A stretch of DNA of 58,397 nt from Methanobrevibacter sp. (GTDB taxonomy: Archaea; Methanobacteriota; Methanobacteria; Methanobacteriales; Methanobacteriaceae): assembly GCF_017409525.1 (NCBI RefSeq), contig NZ_JAFQSO010000020.1:1-58397 (forward strand). Direction: 5' to 3'. The stretch's first letter is position 1; every line of letters starts with the position of its first letter. The notes beneath the pieces were generated by a model. That model did not search any database. It saw nothing but the letters and a program-made list of their open reading frames with translations, and was not told where the DNA came from. The position numbers and the translations under genes are program-made. Below are positions 1-7,910 of the stretch, piece by piece.

Positions 1-8
1 TCTTTTAC
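1..8 (-). repeat. Cassette-head repeat, copy C (cut by window edge)
   Basis: The minus strand begins GTAAAAGA, the first eight bases of the 17-nt repeat. The remainder lies outside the window. The TAA stop of cassette 1 (7-5) lies inside this copy, read in a shifted frame. It suggests a third cassette further left. Confidence 0.5.
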
Positions 9-466
9 TGAGCAGTAATCCAAATGTCATCAATGTAAAATGCAGAATTTGTATTATTGGTATTATTTGCAAAATTAAATTGGATTTCTGCTATGTTTTC
101 AAGACTTGTTGAAGTTATTGTTATTGTTTGAATATCGTCGGATGTAGGGACGGTAATTGTTATTGTTTCTAATGCTTCGTTTGAGTTATCAATTTGCAGT
201 AAATGGCAGCTAAGACGTGCTTCAGGAGAGTATATTTTTGCTATGCAAGTTATTGTCTTATCCTGTAGCTCATAGGAGGTTCTGAAACGATACCATGCTC
301 TATTATTTTCATTTCTTATTAGTTTGAGACTATAATTTCCATTATATGCCCAAGTATTGGATATTTCTGGGGTTAGGCCCTCTCCCATTGAAAATGGTTG
401 TAAATTATTTCCAGCATCTCCACAAGTCCATTGATTATGGGTTAGTAGATTATTCTTATCTTTTAC
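5..466 (-). pseudogene. Silent, start-less tail-fibre tip cassette 1
   Basis: Read leftward from 466, an open frame of 153 codons ends at TAA (7-5). It opens with VKDKN at a 17-nt repeat core. Stop codons lie just upstream, and the first internal ATG is only at 388, inside the fold. The sequence is beta-rich with aromatic and Asn/Thr positions (SLKLIRNENNRAWYRF in the middle, FYIDDIWITAQ at the end). This resembles a jelly-roll carbohydrate-binding domain as found at tail-fibre tips or on adhesins. It has no promoter or ribosome site of its own. I infer a stored alternative C-terminus that is expressed only after recombination into a fibre gene outside the window. A plain decayed gene is the alternative. 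Confidence 0.6.
450..466 (-). repeat. Cassette-head repeat, copy B
   Basis: An exact 17-nt copy of the repeat at 892-908, in the same orientation, encoding the VKDKN opening of cassette 1. It begins 4 nt beyond the stop codon of cassette 2, so cassettes are packed head to tail with almost no spacer. Confidence 0.75.
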
Positions 467-470
467 TGTC

Positions 471-908
471 TTAAATCAAGTATATTATAAAGTTTTTAAT
501 TATTCCTTTGTTTGAAGTATTATTGCTTGACCACCCAATATTTAATGGACTGGATGGTGCAGCAATCGGAGTTAAAGCAATCCCATTTCTGGATATGTTT
601 ATTCCAGTTGAGGTAACTTCTGCATGATATTCCCCAGTTTGATTTATACCTATAAAGTTATTATTTGCTCCAATATACAATCGTATTGTTCCAGTTACGG
701 CCACTATTTCGAATTCAATAACAAAAGGCATATTACTTGAATAATCACTATTTGGAATTATAGCATTACCCCAGTTGACTGTTGGAATATATTCTGTTCC
801 AGTATCTCCAACAGTAAATGTTGCACTGTTTTTATTCCAACCAGTATTGTTGTTATTTGATGTAACCCCTATGTCGTAGAATAGATATGTTTTATTCTTA
901 TCTTTTAC
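471..908 (-). pseudogene. Silent, start-less tail-fibre tip cassette 2
   Basis: An open frame of 145 codons runs from 908 down to TAA (473-471). It again starts VKDKN directly at the 17-nt repeat, in the same reading phase as the neighbouring cassette. A TGA sits five codons upstream and there is no start until an ATG at 731. The protein is unlike cassette 1 in sequence but is also beta-rich (PFVIEFEIVAVTGTIRLYIG, later ISRNGIALTP), in the style of concanavalin- or laminin-G-like receptor-binding domains. It is the last cassette before the oppositely transcribed tail operon. Inferred role: an alternative host-recognition tip held in reserve. Confidence 0.6.
892..908 (-). repeat. Cassette-head repeat, copy A
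   Basis: The minus strand reads GTAAAAGATAAGAATAA. It marks the first codons (VKDKN) of cassette 2. The same 17 nt occur at 450-466 and, cut by the window edge, at 1-8. Spacing is 442 nt to the next copy. It is a candidate crossover site. Confidence 0.75.
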
Positions 909-974
909 ATAATCTACTCATTTTTATAGTCAATATCTGTTGACTTACACATAAAATTCAAGGTGAAAAAAACC

Positions 975-1247
975 ATGACATTTAGAATAGAACCTCAAAT
1001 AATTACTGAAAAAGTACCAATCAACAATGAAAAAAATCAAAAAATGGACATGTTGAAAATCAAAGTTCACACAGATTTTCCAAATGCTCCACTTGAAATA
1101 AAACTAGATGAATCTTCCGCATTCAAAACACAAACAGATGACAACGGTGTTAGCGAATGCAGTACAAGTCTAATACAAGATTACCATATTATTGTAAATA
1201 TTGCAGACAATACTTTTGAAGAAGATATCAAAATAGATGAAATTTAA
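975..1247 (+). CDS. Prophage tail-operon protein, unknown, 90 aa
   Basis: First gene of the plus-strand tail operon. I chose ATG 975 because AAGGTGA lies eight bases upstream; an in-frame GTG at 963 has no such site. The protein is short and acidic and begins MTFRIEPQIITEKV. It has no signal peptide, membrane segment or recognised motif. Fourteen bases separate it from the next gene. Its position suggests a small baseplate or tail accessory protein, but this rests on context only. Confidence 0.6.
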   Translation: MTFRIEPQIITEKVPINNEKNQKMDMLKIKVHTDFPNAPLEIKLDESSAFKTQTDDNGVSECSTSLIQDYHIIVNIADNTFEEDIKIDEI

Positions 1248-1261
1248 AGGAAGTTTCCATT

Positions 1262-1522
1262 ATGGTTAATGAAGATTTTAAACGGTTCCACCACGAACCG
1301 TATATGAATCCAAATAATTATGACTTATATTTTAACCCTGAAGAAGTTCCTTCAAATATACGGGTTGAAAACGGTCGTAACTTGGAGAAACGTTTGAATA
1401 AGTTAATTTCCCCTACGCAATTTGTACATTTGAATATTGATTCTGCAACGTTACCTGCAGATAATAATGTTGTACTTTATGGTGAAATGTTAGTTAATGG
1501 CAAGAAGGTGAGTTTTATATGA
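1262..1522 (+). CDS. Prophage tail-operon protein, unknown, 86 aa
   Basis: Starts at an ATG preceded by AAAGGAAG, and its stop overlaps the next start by four bases (ATGA), so the two are translationally coupled. The N-terminal half is rich in Tyr, Asn and His; the C-terminal half (ATLPADNNVVLYGEMLVNGK) has a beta-strand pattern. No family recognised. A small structural or connector protein of the tail tip is the contextual guess. Confidence 0.6.
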   Translation: MVNEDFKRFHHEPYMNPNNYDLYFNPEEVPSNIRVENGRNLEKRLNKLISPTQFVHLNIDSATLPADNNVVLYGEMLVNGKKVSFI

Positions 1523-2223
1523 TACGTTTTGGTGTAACTGGAAAGTATACAATTACAATCCCTTTGCAGGGAATGTTTTTAAACGAAAAAATTAGTTTCA
1601 CAAATCATAACTTAATCACCATGTTTGGTGAATCATTCTTCCTAAACAGATGGATTAATGATGTTTTCAATCCAATTGAATATATTGCAATTGGTAATGG
1701 TACTAATACTCCGCAGAAAACTGATTTAAGTTTGGGGAATGAAACAAGTCGTAAACGTTGTGTTTGTGAAGCTGACTTAGAATATAAACGATTAATATTG
1801 AAATGTAATTTTAAAGCATCAGAAATATTAGGTACAAGTGAGATTGGTGTGTTCAATAATCAGATCATGATTAGTCATGATACTTACGAGCAGATTGATG
1901 ATAATTTCTTATCTGGTGCGGTTGGCGAAGTTAACGTTGAATACATATTCCAATTATCTACAGGCACAATCCGTCGGGGATGGCAGGAATCTGTTGAAGG
2001 AAGTAATATTTTTTATGTTCCTGAGAAGAATAATGTTGTTATGGTTTTTGAAAACCGTACCGGAAGTGGATATAGGAGATTAACTAGTTTGGAAGATTTG
2101 TATACAATAAAAGGAGGTTATTATTATGACTCCGAATCTGAGAATTTGTATATTCGACCAACACGTGATGCTGATAGTATAAGTGATATTGATGATGAAG
2201 AAATTGTTGTGCAGGTGAATTAA
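1519..2223 (+). CDS. Prophage tail/baseplate protein, 234 aa
   Basis: A beta-rich protein containing YIAIGNGTNTPQKTDLSLG followed by EIGVFNNQIMISHDTY. Pairs of this kind occur in tail-fibre and baseplate wedge proteins of many phages, where an 'IGNGT' strand precedes an LISH-like segment. No signal peptide or transmembrane helix. It overlaps the gene before it by four bases and is followed after two bases by the 822-aa gene, so it is operonic. The exact role is inferred from context; the family similarity is only stylistic. Confidence 0.6.
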   Translation: MIRFGVTGKYTITIPLQGMFLNEKISFTNHNLITMFGESFFLNRWINDVFNPIEYIAIGNGTNTPQKTDLSLGNETSRKRCVCEADLEYKRLILKCNFKASEILGTSEIGVFNNQIMISHDTYEQIDDNFLSGAVGEVNVEYIFQLSTGTIRRGWQESVEGSNIFYVPEKNNVVMVFENRTGSGYRRLTSLEDLYTIKGGYYYDSESENLYIRPTRDADSISDIDDEEIVVQVN

Positions 2224-2225
2224 TT

Positions 2226-4694
2226 ATGTCTGAGAATTGTAATCCTGAATATAAAAATTTAAATAAGATACAATCATTTGGTGAACAAATGTATGCTACT
2301 GTTCAAGTGATGGAACAAGCTTGTAAGAATGATGAATATTTGAAACAAGAAACTGAAAGACTTGATTATTTAACTCCCCCTGCTGTAAAGAAAAGATTTA
2401 ACCCTCCATTAGTGGATAGTGATAAATCATATGGTTTTCAAGTTAATGGTTTGGAAAATACTGTTATGTTTAATTCAGATACTAAAAAAGTTTTGAATAT
2501 TGATTTCAGTGATGATTCATTTTTGGATATGAGTGTTTCTGATTGCGTGATTGAAAAATATCATACAATCGATAATTCTGGTGCAGTTAGTATTCATAAT
2601 CGTGCAGTGTTACCTAAAAAATCAATTGTAGAAGAAGATTTCACCACCGCACATTTACCCACCACTACTCCTAACAGTTACTGGTATGTAGGGTACGATA
2701 AAAGTAAACCATACACTTTATATCCAGAATGGATGAAAAATTGGAAAGCTTTGACAATTCCCTCAATCGTTAGAGCTCAAACTTTTAAAGCGACTAAAAC
2801 TGGAGTATTGCAATCAGTTTCATTATTATTAGAATTAAACGGCACTAAATGGTGTGGTTGGGGGAGTCCATTAGTTGTTCAAATATGGCCAACAAAAGCA
2901 GAAACAGTTCCTAAAACTGAATGGGACAATAAAAACAAAAAATCTGTTCCAACCACAGGTACTGAAACAATACATGTCCCAATCACAAAATTACCTAGAA
3001 ACAATCAGTCATCCATGGCGTATTATCCTTTAGCTGAAGCAAGTTTTGAGTCAAGATTTGTATTCCCTGGATTGCAAACCTTTGTATTTGACAACCCATG
3101 TAATGTAACTGCAGGGGAATATTATGCAATTGTTGTATTCTGTCCATTAGCACATTGGGAACAAGCACCAAGAATAGGAGGATTCCTTCCAAACAGTAAA
3201 TATAAATATGAATATGGTGATGCATTCCTAAGTGAAGATAACGGCCGTACATTCATAAGATATGGTAAAAAAGATAGTGATAAAATCAATTATAAACTTG
3301 GGAAATATGAACCCGCAGACTTTGCTTTTGAATGTAAAATTGTTCAGGAACACGAAGAATATGTTCCATTTGATAGTCAAGTTGAAGATTATAATTACCT
3401 TTACTTTAAACCTATTTTCACAAATCCAATTACAGGGGTGCAAATTAGTGCTCGTTGTAGTGGATGGGATGATACAGATCATGAAGATGGTAAATTCCTA
3501 GAATTTGAATATTCCACAACAGGTAACAGGAATAATCCTGATGATTGGATAACATTAGGAACTAGTCGTGCAGCTATTAGTGATGGGCCTACCGTATTAT
3601 TTTTACGTGCCAAAATGTGGCAAACATCCACAAATAATGCTTTAACACCTTCCATTCAGGAAGTTACTGTTGAAATTGACACTACACTTCCAAGGGAAAT
3701 GTATGTTCGTACAGTAATGTATAATCCGAAAATAACACCAATGCTCGGTGCAAGTGTTTGGGGAAGTGTTAATGCTCCATTCAATTGCGAATCGAATAAA
3801 GTTGAATGTAGTGCTGAACTAATTCAAGATACAATCATTCCTGAACAGTTTAGAATAATCACAGTTGCAGAATTAGATGATTACACTTACCTGGATGAAA
3901 TTAACGAAACATATATTACAGGACAAAGCAATGATGACAGATGCACTTACCTAGTGAATAATCCGAATATCATTGAAGCATTAAAGAAAATGAATGTTTA
4001 TGTTAAACCATATACTTACGTTTCTGATTCCAGTATTACAAAATATTTAAGTTTCGATGGTGGATTGGATGATGATGACAATCAAATAATCGCAGGATTC
4101 CATTGCAGTAAGTCTCCTGCTTATCCCATATTGGATTGTATTATGCATCCAACAGCAGAAGAATATGTGCAAGCATATGGGGAATGGTATGATTATACTG
4201 TAGATTATGATAATGACATTATAACTTTCGACGAAACAGTCATATCAAACATGCCAGTTGGAAATTTAACTATAAGTTATAATCCAGTATTCATACAAGG
4301 ATTAACCAATGAAGAAATGCCTGTTATTCTTGATTATTTCCAGGAAGATATTCAAGTTACAAATGAAATCTTAGAAGAAAGGTATATTACTCTCCGTGCA
4401 GGCATGGTTGATCCAGTCCGCCATGTATACTTAAACAAGGGTGCTGATAATGAACGGGAATTAGTTGAAGATACTGATTTCACTATTGATTATCTTGAAA
4501 AACGCATAATATTCACAATATTAAATCCAAACACAGGTTCAACAGTATTAAGTTTAAATGATATTGTTACAATTATATACACTCCAAATATAGAAGAAAG
4601 CGGGTTAAGTATTGGTTATTATGCGAAACGTGATGAATCTGCATTGAATAAACAATGCACAATCAAACCAAATTATTTAGAATACAAGGTGTAA
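2226..4694 (+). CDS. Large prophage tail/baseplate structural protein, 822 aa
   Basis: The largest gene of the tail operon. Residues 1-60 are predicted helical and charged. The rest is beta-rich with many Trp and Tyr and without a signal peptide, transmembrane helix or enzyme motif. A central part (about residues 180-380) reads like a jelly-roll module (GVLQSVSLLLELNG, later FDNPCNVTAGEYYAIVVF). Toward the C-terminus two similar segments, DYTVDYDNDIITF and DFTIDYLEKRIIF, look like a duplicated small beta domain of the type seen in baseplate and fibre proteins. Most likely a baseplate hub or tail-fibre shaft. It ends three bases before the next gene. Confidence 0.65.
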   Translation: MSENCNPEYKNLNKIQSFGEQMYATVQVMEQACKNDEYLKQETERLDYLTPPAVKKRFNPPLVDSDKSYGFQVNGLENTVMFNSDTKKVLNIDFSDDSFLDMSVSDCVIEKYHTIDNSGAVSIHNRAVLPKKSIVEEDFTTAHLPTTTPNSYWYVGYDKSKPYTLYPEWMKNWKALTIPSIVRAQTFKATKTGVLQSVSLLLELNGTKWCGWGSPLVVQIWPTKAETVPKTEWDNKNKKSVPTTGTETIHVPITKLPRNNQSSMAYYPLAEASFESRFVFPGLQTFVFDNPCNVTAGEYYAIVVFCPLAHWEQAPRIGGFLPNSKYKYEYGDAFLSEDNGRTFIRYGKKDSDKINYKLGKYEPADFAFECKIVQEHEEYVPFDSQVEDYNYLYFKPIFTNPITGVQISARCSGWDDTDHEDGKFLEFEYSTTGNRNNPDDWITLGTSRAAISDGPTVLFLRAKMWQTSTNNALTPSIQEVTVEIDTTLPREMYVRTVMYNPKITPMLGASVWGSVNAPFNCESNKVECSAELIQDTIIPEQFRIITVAELDDYTYLDEINETYITGQSNDDRCTYLVNNPNIIEALKKMNVYVKPYTYVSDSSITKYLSFDGGLDDDDNQIIAGFHCSKSPAYPILDCIMHPTAEEYVQAYGEWYDYTVDYDNDIITFDETVISNMPVGNLTISYNPVFIQGLTNEEMPVILDYFQEDIQVTNEILEERYITLRAGMVDPVRHVYLNKGADNERELVEDTDFTIDYLEKRIIFTILNPNTGSTVLSLNDIVTIIYTPNIEESGLSIGYYAKRDESALNKQCTIKPNYLEYKV

Positions 4695-4697
4695 AAA

Positions 4698-5570
4698 ATG
4701 GTGGATTATAAAACAAGAATTTTCTATGAAAATGAAACTGGAATGTTAGGTGCGGAAGTAAAATTATATGCTGAAGATGGTGAAAACATTGAGAATATCA
4801 TCATCACTTCCGAATCCAAATTTCGTGAGATAGCAGATCGTATTCTTGAAATGGATGATACTTACATTGATATGGAAGAATTAACTCAAGTATTGGTAAA
4901 TGCTTCTAACCAGTTACAAGTTAATGCTACTACCTTACAGGGATATGAACCTTCTGATTTTGCACGTGCCTTACATAGTCATAGCAATTATGCTCAAACA
5001 AATCATTCAAGCCCTTCCGATAGTTACGGTAAAGGAACAAGTAATAATTATGGGCATAATAAATTAGTGAATAATTTAACCAGTAACGCTTATGTTGATG
5101 GTGAAGCTTTAGCAGCTTATCAAGGTAAAGTTTTAAGTGATGCTATTGCTACTGCTAAATCAGATATTATGAAATGGACTGCAATCACATTATCAGGCCA
5201 TAATAATGTTTCAGATTATTGTGCTTTAAGAGTGAATCAATCATTACGTCTTGCACATGTTGTTTATGGACGTTCAGGAGTGTTGAAAGGAGTTGGCTCC
5301 AGTAAAAATGATAATAATACTGACCAAAACCCGAGTCCATATTGGGTTGTGGGTGAAGCAACAAATGGTTTGATTTATCTGCATAAGAATGGGGCAATTC
5401 CATCAGAATATGCTCCAGTATCTAAAGTTTCTTCTGCTTACAGGTTAAATTCAAACATTGTTGTTTCAATCGATGATGCTGGTGCTATTTGTATCAATAA
5501 TAATAATGGTTCAGGCAGTAAATCTGGAAATGGTCTGAGTTTGTACATGCAATTCCTTTACAAATATTAA
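4698..5570 (+). CDS. Prophage tail-fibre-like protein, 290 aa
   Basis: The N-terminal 100 residues are charged and helical. A His-rich stretch follows (ALHSHSNYAQTNHSSPSD), and such HSH clusters are common in metal-binding trimeric tail-fibre shafts. The C-terminal half is Ser/Asn/Gly-rich and beta-like (SGHNNVSDYCALRVNQS), ending with a glycine-serine tract. There is no secretion signal. It lies directly after the 822-aa tail protein and before the lysis genes, as expected for a fibre. It shows no VKDKN junction, so it is not the visible recipient of the minus-strand cassettes. Confidence 0.65.
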   Translation: MVDYKTRIFYENETGMLGAEVKLYAEDGENIENIIITSESKFREIADRILEMDDTYIDMEELTQVLVNASNQLQVNATTLQGYEPSDFARALHSHSNYAQTNHSSPSDSYGKGTSNNYGHNKLVNNLTSNAYVDGEALAAYQGKVLSDAIATAKSDIMKWTAITLSGHNNVSDYCALRVNQSLRLAHVVYGRSGVLKGVGSSKNDNNTDQNPSPYWVVGEATNGLIYLHKNGAIPSEYAPVSKVSSAYRLNSNIVVSIDDAGAICINNNNGSGSKSGNGLSLYMQFLYKY

Positions 5571-5586
5571 TCGGAGGTTAATTGCA

Positions 5587-5730
5587 ATGCTTGATAAAGA
5601 AGAATTTTGTGATGGTTGCTGTTATCGTAGGACTTGCGACCATGACTTAGAAAAATGTTGTTATTTAGTTGGTGGAAGGTGTTCTCTTAACAAACACCCA
5701 AATCCAACTTTTATAGATTTAAAAAAATAA
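5587..5730 (+). CDS. Cys-rich prophage microprotein, 47 aa
   Basis: An ATG with a strong CGGAGGT site ten bases upstream opens a 47-codon frame ending TAA. The first 32 residues hold seven cysteines (CDGCC, TC, KCC, RC) and one CDH motif, enough for one or two zinc or Fe-S sites or for disulfides. It sits between the fibre gene and the peptidase gene. No family recognised. The good ribosome site and tight spacing support a real gene; a role in lysis or virion assembly would be a guess. Confidence 0.6.
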   Translation: MLDKEEFCDGCCYRRTCDHDLEKCCYLVGGRCSLNKHPNPTFIDLKK

Positions 5731-5750
5731 ATGAAATAAGGTGTTGTTTT

Positions 5751-6434
5751 ATGACTCGATTTTTAAATTCAGAAATGGTTAAAGCAAGCAAAACAATTCG
5801 AAATAATATTAAAAATGGTAATGGTTTGCCTAGAAGTATTAAAATGATTGATACTGATGGTAAAGTTCATACTGTTGAAAAAAAATATTATAATGGTCTA
5901 TTTGAATCAAGAAATGTATTTACACTTAAAAATGGAAGGATGCCTAACTATGTTACTTTGAATCAAACTGCAAATAATCCTCTTGTGTTAAATTATCAAG
6001 ATGATAAATATAGCTGTTGTGTAGCGTCATTTAACATGTGCGTTCAAATGTTATATGATTGGATACCTGAATCAAAAATAAAAAAATTATTCAAAACAAA
6101 TCAATACGGTACATCTCCAGCGAATATGGTTGCAGGAGCGAAAGCTTTAGGTTATAAAGTTGAACAAATAGGTAGGAATTTTAGTAGTGTGCAAAAAGCA
6201 ATTAGCAAAGGTTTCCCAGTACTAACACATTATGAAACCGCAGGTAAAACTAAACCGAAATGTGTTGGTTTTATTCAGAATTATGGGCATTATGGAATGA
6301 TATATGGTGTGACTAAAGACGGTTATTATCTTTTCGCAGACCCTACAAAAGGACTTAAAAAATGTACACCAAAAGAGTTAGATTATGCGACAAATGGAAG
6401 AAGCTTAGGATACTATATGGTGGGATTAGTGTGA
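5751..6434 (+). CDS. Pseudomurein endoisopeptidase-like cysteine peptidase (prophage lysin)
   Basis: 227 residues. Residues 1-75 contain a pseudomurein-binding-type repeat (ASKTIRNNIKNGNGLPRSI, then NGRMPNYVTL). Residues 80-227 form a C39/C71-like papain-fold domain with candidate catalytic Cys89 or Cys90 (YSCCVASFNM), His180 (YGHYGMIYGV) and Asp197 (FADPTKG). Peptidases of this type in methanogen viruses (PeiW, PeiP, family C71) cut the epsilon-Ala-Lys isopeptide bond of pseudomurein. There is no signal peptide, as expected for a lysin made inside the cell. It lies at the 3' end of the tail operon and overlaps the next small gene by four bases. The family is fairly sure; the bond specificity is inferred. 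Confidence 0.85.
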   Translation: MTRFLNSEMVKASKTIRNNIKNGNGLPRSIKMIDTDGKVHTVEKKYYNGLFESRNVFTLKNGRMPNYVTLNQTANNPLVLNYQDDKYSCCVASFNMCVQMLYDWIPESKIKKLFKTNQYGTSPANMVAGAKALGYKVEQIGRNFSSVQKAISKGFPVLTHYETAGKTKPKCVGFIQNYGHYGMIYGVTKDGYYLFADPTKGLKKCTPKELDYATNGRSLGYYMVGLV

Positions 6435-6589
6435 ATCTTAAAGAAGAAAAGGTTTACATGAAAACTAAAATTAGAAATCTTAAACGTAAACATGCAAAGT
6501 TAATCCAGCATGCTGAGTTGATTGATGAAACTTTAGAAGTAGAGAAAGAAATTCAATCATATGAAAAACAATTAGAAATGTTACAATAG
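6431..6589 (+). CDS. Small coiled-coil protein, end of prophage operon
   Basis: The GTG at 6431 overlaps the TGA of the peptidase gene (GTGA), giving 52 residues; ATG 6458, with AAAGG upstream, would give 43. The product is Lys/Glu-rich with a heptad-like pattern (RKHAKLIQHAELIDETLEVE) and is predicted to be one long helix. There is no membrane segment, so it is not a classical holin. It may partner or regulate the lysin through translational coupling. Function unknown. Confidence 0.5.
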   Translation: MNLKEEKVYMKTKIRNLKRKHAKLIQHAELIDETLEVEKEIQSYEKQLEMLQ

Positions 6590-6827
6590 TGTCATATGAA
6601 GTATATATTATATTATAGAGTTTTCCAATATTTATGAAAAAATTTTTTAGATTAAATTTTTTTCCTGGAAGAGATCATCTAGTTGATTAGATATTTAGTT
6701 GCAGAGAATGTGAAAAATATTTTTTTGGTTGGATGTAAAACTAAATTGTTTCAAAAAAACTATTCCTATGTTTAAATTTAGATATGTGTAATTTTATAAC
6801 CGTTATTTTAGAATATGTAGATTATTG
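6590..6827. other. AT-rich spacer after the prophage genes
   Basis: 238 bases without a supported gene. Both strands are closed by frequent stops. It probably includes the prophage-chromosome junction, but I see no clear attachment-site duplication because the other end is outside the window. Confidence 0.4.
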
Positions 6828-6860
6828 ATGAGAGTTTATTCTCTCATATTTTTTTCTCTT
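6828..6860 (+). terminator. Hairpin plus T-rich tract
   Basis: ATGAGAG pairs with CTCTCAT (6841-6847) around a six-base loop, followed by a T-rich run to about 6860. A plausible 3' end for the prophage lysis operon. Confidence 0.55.
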
Positions 6861-6908
6861 TTGGGAATTTTTTTTGGTCTATGGTTTTTAGTGGGAAACT
6901 TATTAGTG

Positions 6909-6969
6909 GGGGTCAACTGGCTACATTTTTTGTAGTTGGTTGACCCCTTTATTTTTTTTTAAATTTTTT
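6909..6969 (+). terminator. Strong 17-bp hairpin plus long T tract
   Basis: 6909-6925 pairs fully with 6931-6947, counting three G-T pairs, around a TTTTT loop. About twenty T-rich bases follow. This is the most stable stem seen in the window and isolates the prophage from cysE. Archaea can terminate on T-runs alone, so the stem may instead protect the RNA 3' end. Confidence 0.7.
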
Positions 6970-6983
6970 TGGGTTGTCCTAAA

Positions 6984-7170
6984 AGTTTTTATACTATGTG
7001 TTATATAATCTCTTATAACAATTGTTAATCTAAAACTTTGATGTACAAAAAAGTACAACAATGTATAATTAGTTATTTATCTCTCAAAATACAGAAATAA
7101 ACAGACAGAGAGAGCACAATTGTTAATCATATTTAGAATAATATTTATACTATATGTTATATTATATAAT
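6984..7170 (+). promoter_or_regulatory. cysE control region with duplicated TATA module and palindromes
   Basis: Two similar TATA modules, TTTATACTATGTGTTATAT at 6988 and TTTATACTATATGTTATAT at 7144, suggest tandem promoters. A perfect palindrome TAACAATTGTTA lies at 7016-7027 and a weaker copy, GCACAATTGTTA, at 7114-7125. A second dyad, TGTAC-N6-GTACA, lies at 7042-7057. TAAC-N4-GTTA recurs before the sulfhydrylase gene at 10044. I infer operator sites for a common sulfur or cysteine regulator. Confidence 0.55.
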
Positions 7171-7195
7171 TGTATAGTAACTTTGGAGATTTTAG

Positions 7196-7909
7196 ATGTT
7201 CGATGGTTTGAAAGGTGAAATCAACACTTTTAAAGAAAAAGATCCTGCGATGAGGTCATCAATAGAAATATTTCTATGTTATCCGGGATTTTATGCATTA
7301 TTATTCCATAGAATCAGTCATTGGTTTTGGAATCATTCTTTAAAATTGTTAGCACGTATACTATCGACCATTTCTCGTTTTCTTACTGGTATTGAAATCC
7401 ACCCTGCTGCACAGCTCGGTAAAAGAGTTTTCATTGACCATGGTATGGGCATTGTAGTTGGTGAAACAACCATTGTTGGTGATGATGTATTGATTTATCA
7501 GGGAGTTGTGCTGGGAGGAACTACAACCAGCAAGGGCAAAAGGCACCCGACTATTGAAAAGGGAGTAATTATCGGTGCTGGCGCTAAGGTGATGGGTAAC
7601 ATTACTATTGGTGAATATGCTAAAATTGGTACTGGGGCTGTAGTGCTAAAGGATGTGCCTCCTGAATCAACTTGTGTTGGCGTTCCCGGCAGAATTGTAA
7701 AATGTAAAAATCAAAGCCATGTTGTGGATTTGGAACACAATAAACTGCCAGACCCTGTTGCGGCGGCAATAAGGTCTCTAGAAAAGCAAGTTGAAGAAAA
7801 CGAGAAGCTTATCCAAATTTTGCTTGATAAAAATGGAATATGTGTGAGTGAAGAAAAAATCAATGATGAAGTTGAATTTGGAGACTTATTAAAAGATAAT
7901 CGTGATTAG
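7196..7909 (+). CDS. cysE: Serine O-acetyltransferase
   Basis: Transfers acetyl from acetyl-CoA to L-serine, giving O-acetylserine for cysteine synthesis in the cytoplasm. The N-terminal helical part (FHRISHWFW) is followed by left-handed beta-helix hexapeptides, with the family signature IHPAAQLGKRVFIDHGMGIV at about residues 70-90, then GETTIVGDDVLIYQGVVLGG and GVPGRIV. The length of 237 is usual for the family. ATG 7196 follows GGAG. The gene after it starts within or just after its stop, so the two form an operon. Archaeal cysE is often acquired from bacteria, but nothing in codon use stands out here. Confidence 0.93.
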   Translation: MFDGLKGEINTFKEKDPAMRSSIEIFLCYPGFYALLFHRISHWFWNHSLKLLARILSTISRFLTGIEIHPAAQLGKRVFIDHGMGIVVGETTIVGDDVLIYQGVVLGGTTTSKGKRHPTIEKGVIIGAGAKVMGNITIGEYAKIGTGAVVLKDVPPESTCVGVPGRIVKCKNQSHVVDLEHNKLPDPVAAAIRSLEKQVEENEKLIQILLDKNGICVSEEKINDEVEFGDLLKDNRD

Positions 7910-7910
7910 T

